Shown: piece by piece, positions 57,683 through 64,000 of the stretch
How positions within the stretch are numbered: position 1 is the stretch's first letter
Layout: every line of letters starts with the position of its first letter
Assembly (NCBI GenBank): GCA_040385245.1
Contig: JAZKHT010000004.1
Coordinates: forward strand, 1 to 64,000
Source: JAZKHT01 sp040385245
GTDB taxonomy: Bacteria > Pseudomonadota > Alphaproteobacteria > Rhodobacterales > Rhodobacteraceae
Length of the DNA: 64,000 bases
Direction of reading: 5' to 3'
Made by a program: the position numbers and the translations under genes
The notes under the pieces: model-generated
The model's database searches: none
Seen by the model: the letters and a program-made list of their open reading frames with translations, nothing else
What the model was told of the DNA's origin: nothing

Positions 57683-58063
57683 ATGAGCACGGAAAAGAAC
57701 CCCCGTCGCGTGGCGGACAACGAAGCGATGGCGATTGCGCGCATGCTGCGCACCAGCCCGCAGAAGTTGAACCTCGTCGCTGCCCTGATCCGCGGGAAAA
57801 AGGTTGAAAAGGCGCTCGCCGATCTGACCTTCTCCAAGCGCCGCATCGCGGGTGACGTGAAAAAGTGCCTGCAGTCCGCGATTGCAAACGCCGAAAACAA
57901 CCACGGCCTTGACGTCGACAGCCTTGTCGTCGCCGAAGCTTGGGTCGGCAAGAACCTGGTGATGAAGCGTGGCCGTCCGCGGGCACGTGGCCGCTTTGGC
58001 AAGATCATGAAACCGTTCAGCGAGTTGACGATCAAAGTGCGTCAAACCGGGGAGTCTGCATAA
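57683..58063 (+). CDS. rplV: 50S ribosomal protein L22
   Basis: 126 aa. RMLRTSPQKLNLVAALIRGK and the tunnel loop KRGRPRARGRFGKIMKP. The stop TAA shares its last base with the rpsC ATG (TAATG), indicating translational coupling. Confidence 0.98.
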   Translation: MSTEKNPRRVADNEAMAIARMLRTSPQKLNLVAALIRGKKVEKALADLTFSKRRIAGDVKKCLQSAIANAENNHGLDVDSLVVAEAWVGKNLVMKRGRPRARGRFGKIMKPFSELTIKVRQTGESA

Positions 58064-58773
58064 TGGGTCAGAAGGTCAATCCGATCGGTATGCGGCTTCA
58101 GGTCAACCGTACCTGGGACAGCCGCTGGTTCGCCGACAGCAAGGACTATGGCAATCTTCTGCTTGAAGACCTGAAGATGCGCGAATTCATCCATGAATAC
58201 GCAAAACAGGCCGGCGTCAGCAAAGTGATCATCGAACGTCCGCACAAAAAGTGCCGCGTCACGATCCACACCGCGCGTCCGGGTGTCATCATCGGCAAAA
58301 AAGGCGCCGATATCGAAACGCTGCGCAAAAAGCTTGCGGACTTCACCAAGTCCGAACTGCACCTGAACATCGTCGAGATCCGCAAGCCGGAGATGGACGC
58401 CCAACTGGTGGCCGAGTCGATCGCCCAGCAGATGGAACGCCGCGTGTCCTTCCGTCGCGCCATGAAGCGTGGCGTGCAGAACGCGATGCGCATGGGTGCG
58501 CTTGGTATCCGCGTGAACGTTGCGGGCCGTCTTGGCGGGGCGGAAATCGCCCGGACCGAATGGTACCGTGAAGGCCGCGTGCCGTTGCACACGTTGCGTG
58601 CCGACATCGACTATGCCCTGTCCGAAGCGACGACCCCTTATGGGATCATCGGCGTAAAGGTCTGGATATTCAAAGGCGAAATCCTTGAGCATGATCCGCA
58701 GGCACATGACCGCCGTCACGCCGAGGCCCAGGAAGGCGCTGTTCCGCGCCAGCCTCGCCGCGAACGCGCGTAA
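58063..58773 (+). CDS. rpsC: 30S ribosomal protein S3
   Basis: 236 aa. MGQKVNPIGMRLQVNRTWDS; the KH-domain GRPGVIIGKKG region reads ARPGVIIGKKGADIE; the C-terminal domain ends YGIIGVKVWIFKGEI plus a charged tail. It lies at the mRNA entry channel. An upstream in-frame extension overlaps rplV and was rejected. Confidence 0.98.
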   Translation: MGQKVNPIGMRLQVNRTWDSRWFADSKDYGNLLLEDLKMREFIHEYAKQAGVSKVIIERPHKKCRVTIHTARPGVIIGKKGADIETLRKKLADFTKSELHLNIVEIRKPEMDAQLVAESIAQQMERRVSFRRAMKRGVQNAMRMGALGIRVNVAGRLGGAEIARTEWYREGRVPLHTLRADIDYALSEATTPYGIIGVKVWIFKGEILEHDPQAHDRRHAEAQEGAVPRQPRRERA

Positions 58774-58787
58774 GGGAGTAACGTAAA

Positions 58788-59201
58788 ATGCTGCAACCGA
58801 AACGGACCAAGTTCCGCAAACAGCACAAGGGCCGGATTCATGGCGAAGCCAAAGGCGGCTTCCTTCTGAACTTCGGGTCCTTCGCGCTGAAAGCAACCGA
58901 GCCCGAGCGTGTGACCGCGCGGCAGATCGAAGCGGCCCGCCGCGCGATTACCCGCCACATGAAACGTCAGGGTCGTGTCTGGATCCGCATTTTCCCGGAT
59001 GTCCCGGTCTCGGCCAAGCCCGTCGAAGTGCGTATGGGTAAAGGCAAAGGTTCGACCGACTACTGGGCGGCCAAGGTGAAACCCGGCCGGATCATGTTCG
59101 AGATCGACGGCGTGTCCGAAGTCATCGCGCGTGAGGCCCTGCGCCTTGGGGCGATGAAGCTTCCGGTCACAACCCGCGTCGTCGTCCGCGAAGACTGGTA
59201 A
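58788..59201 (+). CDS. rplP: 50S ribosomal protein L16
   Basis: 137 aa. MLQPKRTKFRKQHKGR, ARQIEAARRAITR and VRMGKGKGSTDYW. Arg82 in VRMGKGKG corresponds to E. coli L16 Arg81, the residue hydroxylated by the 2-oxoglutarate oxygenase YcfD (RoxA). L16 helps position aminoacyl-tRNA near the peptidyl transferase centre. A strong terminator follows, then a putative oxygenase gene, so the usual rplP-rpmC continuity is broken here. Confidence 0.98.
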   Translation: MLQPKRTKFRKQHKGRIHGEAKGGFLLNFGSFALKATEPERVTARQIEAARRAITRHMKRQGRVWIRIFPDVPVSAKPVEVRMGKGKGSTDYWAAKVKPGRIMFEIDGVSEVIAREALRLGAMKLPVTTRVVVREDW

Positions 59202-59235
59202 TACGGGTGGGCTTTCTGCCCGTCCTGTAAATTCG

Positions 59236-59265
59236 GGCCCTGCCGGAAACGGCGGGGCCTTTTTT
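59236..59265 (+). terminator. Strong intrinsic terminator after rplP
   Basis: GGCCCTGCCG (59236-59245), loop GAAA, CGGCGGGGCC (59250-59259; one G-T pair), then TTTTTT. It is the most complete intrinsic terminator of the ribosomal region and falls inside what is normally a continuous S10 operon. Confidence 0.92.
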
Positions 59266-59286
59266 CATGCGCCGCCGGAGATTGTC

Positions 59287-59910
59287 ATGGCCGAGATTAC
59301 ATCGCTTTTCGTCACCCGCCTGTATCGGGCCACCTTGAATGATCTGGCCAAGAGAAAGGTCGATTATTCCGACCTTAAATCTTCGTGCGAGGCGATTGCC
59401 GAGGATGACGAGGCCGGGCAGGAATGGTGTGAAAAGAACGGCTATCCGGGCTATACCAGCTATGCCTCGCTGAACGACCTGCCGTGGCGCTTTCCGATCT
59501 TTGCCGATCTGGAAAAGGCGTTGGACAAGCACGTCGCGGCCTTCGTCAAGGAACTGGCGTTCGATCTGGGCGACAAGAAACTGAAGTGCGGGTCGTTCTG
59601 GATCAACCTTCTGCCCGAAGGCGGGATGCACGCCAGCCACATCCACCCCCATTCAGTGATTTCCGGCACGACTTACGTCGCAATGCCAAAGGGCACTTCG
59701 GCGCTGAAGCTGGAAGATCCGCGCCTGCCGATGATGATGCACGCCCCCCTGCGCACCAGGAAGGCACCCCAAGACCTGCAAAGCTTTGTCTACATCAAGC
59801 CAGAAGTGGGCGAAGTTCTGCTGTGGGAAAGCTGGCTGCGCCACGAGGTGCCGATGAATATGTCTGAAGAGGACCGGATTTCCGTCAGCTTCAATTACGA
59901 GTGGGCGTGA
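59287..59910 (+). CDS. Putative 2-oxoglutarate/Fe(II) oxygenase (TIGR02466-like)
   Basis: A 207-aa soluble protein, probably a double-stranded beta-helix. GGMHASHIHPHSVISGTTYV (residues about 112-131) holds candidate Fe ligands near His118/His120; a distal His186 is in WLRHEVPMN, and Arg197 in RISVSFNY could bind 2-oxoglutarate. This pattern fits TIGR02466/2OG-FeII_Oxy_5. The substrate is unknown. Its place directly after rplP is suggestive because E. coli L16 is a known 2OG-oxygenase substrate, though by a different (JmjC-type) enzyme. It is isolated by a terminator upstream and a candidate promoter downstream. Confidence 0.75.
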   Translation: MAEITSLFVTRLYRATLNDLAKRKVDYSDLKSSCEAIAEDDEAGQEWCEKNGYPGYTSYASLNDLPWRFPIFADLEKALDKHVAAFVKELAFDLGDKKLKCGSFWINLLPEGGMHASHIHPHSVISGTTYVAMPKGTSALKLEDPRLPMMMHAPLRTRKAPQDLQSFVYIKPEVGEVLLWESWLRHEVPMNMSEEDRISVSFNYEWA

Positions 59911-59935
59911 AGCAAGGGCGGGGCGAAACAAACCC

Positions 59936-59964
59936 TTGCCCTTCCACCGCCCCTCCGCTATTGG
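59936..59964 (+). promoter_or_regulatory. Candidate spc-operon promoter before rpmC
   Basis: TTGCCC (59936-59941), 17-base spacer, TATTGG (59959-59964) in the 174-base gap between the oxygenase gene and rpmC. It would restart transcription for rpmC through rpsE. Confidence 0.4.
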
Positions 59965-60084
59965 ACCCCATCCAACGGTTCCGGGGCGACTCGGAATCGG
60001 TGGTTTAGCATTGATCCACCAGGCTCCAGGTAACCCTGACCCGTTTTCAGGGGCCCTCTGGTGATTGAGAAAAGGAAGTGGCTG

Positions 60085-60291
60085 ATGAAAGCCGACGAAC
60101 TGAAGACAAAGACGCCCGACCAGCTGCGTGACAGTCTGGTTGCGCTGAAGAAGGAAGCGTTCAATCTGCGCTTCCAGCAGGCCACTGGCCAGCTTGAGAA
60201 TACCGCCCGCATGCGCGCCGTCCGTCGTGACGTTGCCCGCATCAAGACGGTCCTGAACCAAAAAGCAGCTGACGCTGCTGCGGCGAACTGA
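60085..60291 (+). CDS. rpmC: 50S ribosomal protein L29
   Basis: 68 aa, MKADELKTKTPDQLRDSL with LKKEAFNLRFQQATGQL. It sits at the tunnel exit next to L23. The ATG at 60085 has SD AAGGAAG; an extension to 60061 was rejected. It opens the segment after the oxygenase gene. Confidence 0.96.
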   Translation: MKADELKTKTPDQLRDSLVALKKEAFNLRFQQATGQLENTARMRAVRRDVARIKTVLNQKAADAAAAN

Positions 60292-60302
60292 GGAGCACGC
60301 AC

Positions 60303-60542
60303 ATGCCCAAACGCATCCTGCAAGGCACCGTGACGAGCGACAAGAACGAACAGACCATCACCGTTCTGGTCGAGCGCCGCTTCAAGCACCCGCTGCTGCA
60401 AAAGACCGTCCGTAAGTCCAAGAAATACCGGGCTCACGACGCAGAGAACAAGTTCAAGGTCGGCGATTCTGTTCGCATTGAAGAATGCGCGCCGATTTCC
60501 AAGACGAAACGCTGGACTGTTGTGACCGAAGCTTCGGCTTGA
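60303..60542 (+). CDS. rpsQ: 30S ribosomal protein S17
   Basis: 79 aa, MPKRILQGTVTSDKNEQTIT with an OB-fold and the RKSKKYRAHD motif. Binds 16S rRNA early in assembly. SD TGAGGAG precedes it. Confidence 0.97.
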   Translation: MPKRILQGTVTSDKNEQTITVLVERRFKHPLLQKTVRKSKKYRAHDAENKFKVGDSVRIEECAPISKTKRWTVVTEASA

Positions 60543-60613
60543 TCCATCAGAACAGTTTGATCGAAACCCTGGGACCGCGGAACTAGCGGTTTCCAAAGGT
60601 CGGGAGAAACCAA

Positions 60614-60982
60614 ATGATCCAGATGCAAACGAATCTGGATGTGGCTGACAACTCCGGCGCTCGCCGGGTGCAGTGCATCAAGGTTCTGGGCGGTTCGCAC
60701 CGCCGTTATGCTTCGGTCGGCGACATCATCGTGGTGTCGGTGAAGGAAGCGATTCCAAAAGGTCGCGTGAAAAAAGGTGACGTCCGCAAGGCCGTCGTCG
60801 TTCGCACCGCCAAGGAAGTTCGTCGTGAAGATGGCACTGCCATCCGTTTTGACCGCAACGCCGCCGTGATCCTGAACAACCAGGGTGAACCGGTCGGTAC
60901 GCGTATCTTCGGACCGGTCGTGCGTGAACTGCGCGCCAAGAACTTCATGAAGATCATCTCGCTGGCTCCGGAGGTGCTCTGA
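60614..60982 (+). CDS. rplN: 50S ribosomal protein L14
   Basis: 122 aa, MIQMQTNLDVADNSGARRVQ and the C-terminal FMKIISLAPEVL. It contacts the 30S subunit at bridge B8. The stop overlaps the rplX start by one base. Confidence 0.98.
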   Translation: MIQMQTNLDVADNSGARRVQCIKVLGGSHRRYASVGDIIVVSVKEAIPKGRVKKGDVRKAVVVRTAKEVRREDGTAIRFDRNAAVILNNQGEPVGTRIFGPVVRELRAKNFMKIISLAPEVL

Positions 60983-61287
60983 TGGCTGCGAAACTCAAAA
61001 AAGGCGACAAGGTCGTCGTCCTTGCTGGCAAGGACAAGGGTAAGCAGGGTGAAATCGCCGCTGTCATGCCCAAGGACAACAAAGCCGTTGTCGAAGGCGT
61101 GAACACCGCCATCCGTCACACCAAGCAATCTGCGGCGTCGCAGGGTGGCCGTATCGCCAAGGCGATGCCAATCGACCTGTCGAACCTGTCGCTGATAGAT
61201 GCCAACGGCAAGGCAACCCGCGTCGGCTTCCGTATGGACGGCGACAAGAAGGTCCGTTTTGCAAAAACCACCGGGGAGGCGATCTGA
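60982..61287 (+). CDS. rplX: 50S ribosomal protein L24
   Basis: 101 aa, KLKKGDKVVVLAGKDKGKQG (KOW motif). It starts 50S assembly. One-base overlaps (TGATG) join it to rplN and rplE. Confidence 0.98.
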   Translation: MAAKLKKGDKVVVLAGKDKGKQGEIAAVMPKDNKAVVEGVNTAIRHTKQSAASQGGRIAKAMPIDLSNLSLIDANGKATRVGFRMDGDKKVRFAKTTGEAI

Positions 61288-61847
61288 TGCTTGACCAGGC
61301 ACCCTATTCCCCGCGCCTGAAGGCCGACTATCAGACCCGGATCAAACCGGCGATGATGACGGAATTCGGCTATACCAACGCCATGCAACTGCCCCGTCTG
61401 GACAAGATCGTCCTGAACATGGGCGTTGGCGAGGCAGTCAAGGACACCAAGAAGGTGAAAGCCGCGGCTGAAGAGCTGTCGCTGATCGCCGGTCAAAAGG
61501 CAGTCATCACCCACGCGAAAAAGTCGATTGCCGGCTTCCGCGTCCGTGAGGAAATGCCGCTTGGCTGCAAGGTGACGCTGCGTGGCGACCGGATGTACGA
61601 ATTCCTAGATCGCCTGATCACCATCGCGCTGCCCCGCGTCCGCGACTTCCGCGGCGTGAAAGCGACCTCGTTCGACGGTCGTGGCAACTATGCGATGGGC
61701 CTTAAGGAACACATCGTGTTCCCCGAGATCAACTTCGACAAGGTCGATGAAGTGCTCGGGATGGACATCATCATCTGCACCACCGCGAAGACCGACGCGG
61801 AAGCGAAGGCACTGTTGAAACACTTCAACATGCCCTTCACGGCCTGA
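61287..61847 (+). CDS. rplE: 50S ribosomal protein L5
   Basis: 186 aa. MQLPRLDKIVLNMGVGEAV and TISVVTKTAKTDAEA-like C-terminus (here IIICTTAKTDAEAK). It binds 5S rRNA and forms a bridge to S13. It is coupled to rplX and is 19 bases before rpsN. Confidence 0.98.
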   Translation: MLDQAPYSPRLKADYQTRIKPAMMTEFGYTNAMQLPRLDKIVLNMGVGEAVKDTKKVKAAAEELSLIAGQKAVITHAKKSIAGFRVREEMPLGCKVTLRGDRMYEFLDRLITIALPRVRDFRGVKATSFDGRGNYAMGLKEHIVFPEINFDKVDEVLGMDIIICTTAKTDAEAKALLKHFNMPFTA

Positions 61848-61866
61848 GCGCGGGAGGACCAAAGAT

Positions 61867-62172
61867 ATGGCTAAGAAATCCATGGTGAACCGCGAAGTGA
61901 AGCGCGCCAAACTGGTGAAGCAATTCGCCACGCGTCGCGCCGCACTCAAGACGGTAATACACGATCAGGCGAAACCGGTTGAAGAGCGCTTCAAGGCGAC
62001 GATCAAGCTGGCTTCGCTGCCCCGCAACTCATCCGCCACCCGGCTGCACAATCGCTGCCAGCTGACGGGCCGCCCGCATGCGTATTATCGCAAGCTCAAA
62101 CTCTCGCGGATCATGCTGCGGGAACTGGCCTCGTTTGGTCAGATCCCCGGCATGGTGAAGTCGAGCTGGTAA
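61867..62172 (+). CDS. rpsN: 30S ribosomal protein S14
   Basis: 101 aa, the long zinc-independent form: MAKKSMVNREVKRAKLVKQF and RCQLTGRPHAYYRKLKLSRI. No CxxC pair is present, so it does not need zinc. Confidence 0.98.
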   Translation: MAKKSMVNREVKRAKLVKQFATRRAALKTVIHDQAKPVEERFKATIKLASLPRNSSATRLHNRCQLTGRPHAYYRKLKLSRIMLRELASFGQIPGMVKSSW

Positions 62173-62184
62173 GGAGGTTCCGAA

Positions 62185-62583
62185 ATGATGATGAACGATC
62201 CTCTCGGCGATATGCTGACACGCATCCGCAACGCCCAACTTCGTGGCAAATCCACCGTCAAGACGCCGGCCTCGAAGCTGCGCGCCTGGGTTCTGGATGT
62301 GCTGCAGGACGAAGGCTACATTCGCGGCTATGAAAAGTCCGACACCGACAACGGTCAGGGCGAACTCGTGATCTCGCTGAAATACTTCGAAGGCACTCCT
62401 GTCATCCGTGAACTCAAGCGCGTGTCCAAACCGGGCCGCCGTGTGTACATGGGCGTCAAGGACATCCCGACTGTCCGCAACGGTCTGGGTGTTTCCATCG
62501 TCTCCACGCCCAAGGGCGTGATGTCGGACGCTGCGGCTCGCTCTGCCAATGTTGGCGGCGAAGTCCTCTGCACCGTGTTCTGA
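62185..62583 (+). CDS. rpsH: 30S ribosomal protein S8
   Basis: 132 aa, MMMNDPLGDMLTRIRNAQ, with the C-terminal STPKGVMSDAAARSANVGGE block. S8 represses the spc operon in E. coli by binding near rplE. SD GGAGG fits the ATG at 62185. Confidence 0.98.
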   Translation: MMMNDPLGDMLTRIRNAQLRGKSTVKTPASKLRAWVLDVLQDEGYIRGYEKSDTDNGQGELVISLKYFEGTPVIRELKRVSKPGRRVYMGVKDIPTVRNGLGVSIVSTPKGVMSDAAARSANVGGEVLCTVF

Positions 62584-62593
62584 GGGGGATGGT

Positions 62594-63127
62594 ATGTCGA
62601 GAATTGGCAAAAAACCGGTAGACCTGCCCAAGGGCGTTTCTGCCTCGCTGTCCGGTCAGACGATCGAAGTCAAGGGGCCGAAAGGCACCCGCGCCTTTAC
62701 GGCTGGCGACGACGTGACGATCACCATCGACGGCGAGACCGTCAAGGTGACGCCGCGCGGGACGTCAAAGCGCGCACGTCAGCAGTGGGGCATGGTACGC
62801 TCCATGGTGGCGAACCTTGTGGAAGGCGTGACCACCGGCTTCAAGAAAGAGCTGGACATTCAGGGCGTGGGTTACCGCGCTGCGATGGCCGGCAATGTGT
62901 TGAAGCTGTCGCTTGGCTATAGCCACGAAGTGAACTTCGAGGTTCCGGCAGGCGTCACGGTGACGTCGCCCAAGCAGACCGAAATCGTTGTGGAAGGGAT
63001 CGACCAGCAGCTTGTTGGTCAGGTCGCCGCGAACATCCGCGAATGGAAGCGTCCCGAGCCCTATAAGGGCAAGGGTATCCGCTACCGGGGCGAGTTCGTC
63101 TTCCGCAAGGAAGGCAAGAAGAAGTAA
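62594..63127 (+). CDS. rplF: 50S ribosomal protein L6
   Basis: 177 aa, MSRIGKKPVDLPKGVSASLS and the C-terminal PEPYKGKGIRYRGE. It lies near the sarcin-ricin loop. The ATG at 62594 matches the family start; the frame is open further upstream but overlaps rpsH. Confidence 0.98.
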   Translation: MSRIGKKPVDLPKGVSASLSGQTIEVKGPKGTRAFTAGDDVTITIDGETVKVTPRGTSKRARQQWGMVRSMVANLVEGVTTGFKKELDIQGVGYRAAMAGNVLKLSLGYSHEVNFEVPAGVTVTSPKQTEIVVEGIDQQLVGQVAANIREWKRPEPYKGKGIRYRGEFVFRKEGKKK

Positions 63128-63139
63128 GGGGCTAGGGAA

Positions 63140-63499
63140 ATGGCGAACAACAAGAGAGAGCTGTTCCTCAAGCGCCGTCTGCGCGTTCGGAACAAGATCA
63201 AGGCGATGTCCAGCGGCCGTCTTCGGCTGTCGGTCCACCGCTCGAACAAGAACATCAGCGCCCAGCTGATCGACGACGTCAAAGGCGTGACCGTAGCGGC
63301 CGCCTCGACGCTGGAGAAGGACCTGGGCATGGTGGGCAAGAACAACGTCGAGGCTGCTGCGGCAGTGGGCGCTGCGATTGCGGATCGGGCAAAGAAGGCC
63401 GGTGTCGAAGAATGCTACTTCGACCGCGGCGGTTTCCTCTTTCACGGCAAGATCAAGGCTTTGGCCGAGGCAGCCCGTGAAGGCGGCCTGAAGTTCTGA
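63140..63499 (+). CDS. rplR: 50S ribosomal protein L18
   Basis: 119 aa, RRLRVRNKIKAMSSGRLRLS and the C-terminal FDRGGFLFHGKIKALAEAAR. It binds 5S rRNA with L5. Twelve bases separate it from both neighbours. Confidence 0.98.
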   Translation: MANNKRELFLKRRLRVRNKIKAMSSGRLRLSVHRSNKNISAQLIDDVKGVTVAAASTLEKDLGMVGKNNVEAAAAVGAAIADRAKKAGVEECYFDRGGFLFHGKIKALAEAAREGGLKF

Positions 63500-63511
63500 G
63501 GAGTTCATAAA

Positions 63512-64000
63512 ATGGCAGAACGTGAAAACCGCCGGGACGACCGTGGCCCGCGCCGCGACAACCGGCCTGAAGAGACCCCGGAATTTGCCGATCGTCTGGT
63601 CGCAATCAACCGCGTGTCGAAAACCGTGAAAGGCGGCAAGCGCTTTGGCTTTGCAGCCCTCGTGGTTGTCGGCGATCAGCGCGGTCGTGTCGGCTTTGGC
63701 AAAGGCAAGGCGAAAGAGGTTCCCGAAGCAATCCGCAAGGCCACTGAACAGGCCAAGCGTTCTTTGGTTCGTGTGCCCCTGAAAGACGCCCGTACCCTGC
63801 ACCATGACATGGAAGGCCGCCACGGCGCCGGAAAAGTCGTGATGCGGACGGCCGTTGCCGGTACCGGGATCATTGCAGGCGGACCTATGCGCGCCGTGTT
63901 CGAGATGCTTGGCATCCAGGACGTGGTTGCAAAGTCGATCGGCTCGCAGAACCCCTACAACATGATCCGCGCCACCATCGACGGGTTGAAGCAGGAATCC
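63512..64000 (+). CDS. rpsE: 30S ribosomal protein S5 (3' end outside window)
   Basis: 163 codons are visible before the window ends. After an acidic/basic leader (MAERENRRDDRGPRRDNRPE), the S5 domain shows RVSKTVKGGKRFGFAALVVV and GRVGFGKGKAKEVPEAIRKA, then GTGIIAGGPMRAVFEMLGI. It is a decoding-site and helicase-site protein. The frame is open to 64000, so the gene is complete only beyond it. Confidence 0.97.
   Translation, partial: MAERENRRDDRGPRRDNRPEETPEFADRLVAINRVSKTVKGGKRFGFAALVVVGDQRGRVGFGKGKAKEVPEAIRKATEQAKRSLVRVPLKDARTLHHDMEGRHGAGKVVMRTAVAGTGIIAGGPMRAVFEMLGIQDVVAKSIGSQNPYNMIRATIDGLKQES

Overview
The window is GC-rich chromosomal DNA from an alphaproteobacterium, almost certainly of the Rhodobacteraceae. 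This is inferred from gene order and protein character, not from a database search. The main signs are the order rpoZ-rsh-DUF2062-pdxJ-acpS-lepB-rnc-era-DUF1491-recO, the pckA/chvI-chvG-hprK-rapZ-EIIA-HPr block with a short HPr kinase, a methylsuccinyl-CoA dehydrogenase-like gene, and two tuf genes flanking the RNA polymerase/ribosome region.

Layout. (1) 1-1500 is accessory: the outer end of an IS21-type element, then two coupled HEPN-like genes, the second broken by a one-base frameshift. (2) 1580-9865 is a compact plus-strand housekeeping run: RNA polymerase omega, (p)ppGpp synthetase/hydrolase, pyridoxine and ACP-activation enzymes, signal peptidase, RNase III, Era, RecO. (3) 9917-16535 holds an MFS transporter, a dehydratase/epimerase, a probable methylsuccinyl-CoA dehydrogenase, a TauE/SafE permease and ATP-dependent PEP carboxykinase. 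(4) 16901-22244 is the ChvI/ChvG two-component system and a regulatory PTS branch (HPr kinase, RapZ, EIIA-Man, HPr), then an acyltransferase. (5) 22359-28000 is mostly minus strand: 3-hydroxybutyryl-CoA dehydrogenase, ETF alpha and beta, cobalamin adenosyltransferase, a HIG1-domain protein and an SDR. (6) 28005-31037 is topoisomerase IV subunit A and a lipoprotein. (7) 31140-44827 is tufA, tRNA-Trp, secE, nusG, rplKAJL and rpoBC. (8) 44947-49886 is six cell-envelope genes (glycosyltransferases, DMT exporter, lipid-A N-domain protein, ArnT-like GT39, PAP2 phosphatase) lying between rpoC and rpsL. (9) 50159-64000 is the str, S10 and spc ribosomal operons, running off the end inside rpsE. A putative 2-oxoglutarate/Fe(II) oxygenase sits between rplP and rpmC.

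How the genes connect. Regions 3-5 share a theme of acetate/C2 assimilation and gluconeogenesis: Mcd passes electrons to ETF, adenosyltransferase supplies B12 coenzyme for ethylmalonyl- and methylmalonyl-CoA mutases, and PckA feeds gluconeogenesis beside the ChvGI/HPr switch. Regions 7 and 9 are growth-rate machinery; tuf, tRNA-Trp and rpsL have strong sigma70-like promoters of similar build.

Most worth a second look: the oxygenase next to rplP, isolated by a strong terminator and followed by a candidate new promoter; the IS21-truncated HEPN pair; two competing hairpins between fusA and tuf; the envelope-sugar module in the ribosomal superoperon; a shared GTTGCGC element upstream of pckA, mcd and hbdA; and two tuf genes identical up to the last codon. 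No CRISPR array, rRNA or replication origin was seen, and only one tRNA.
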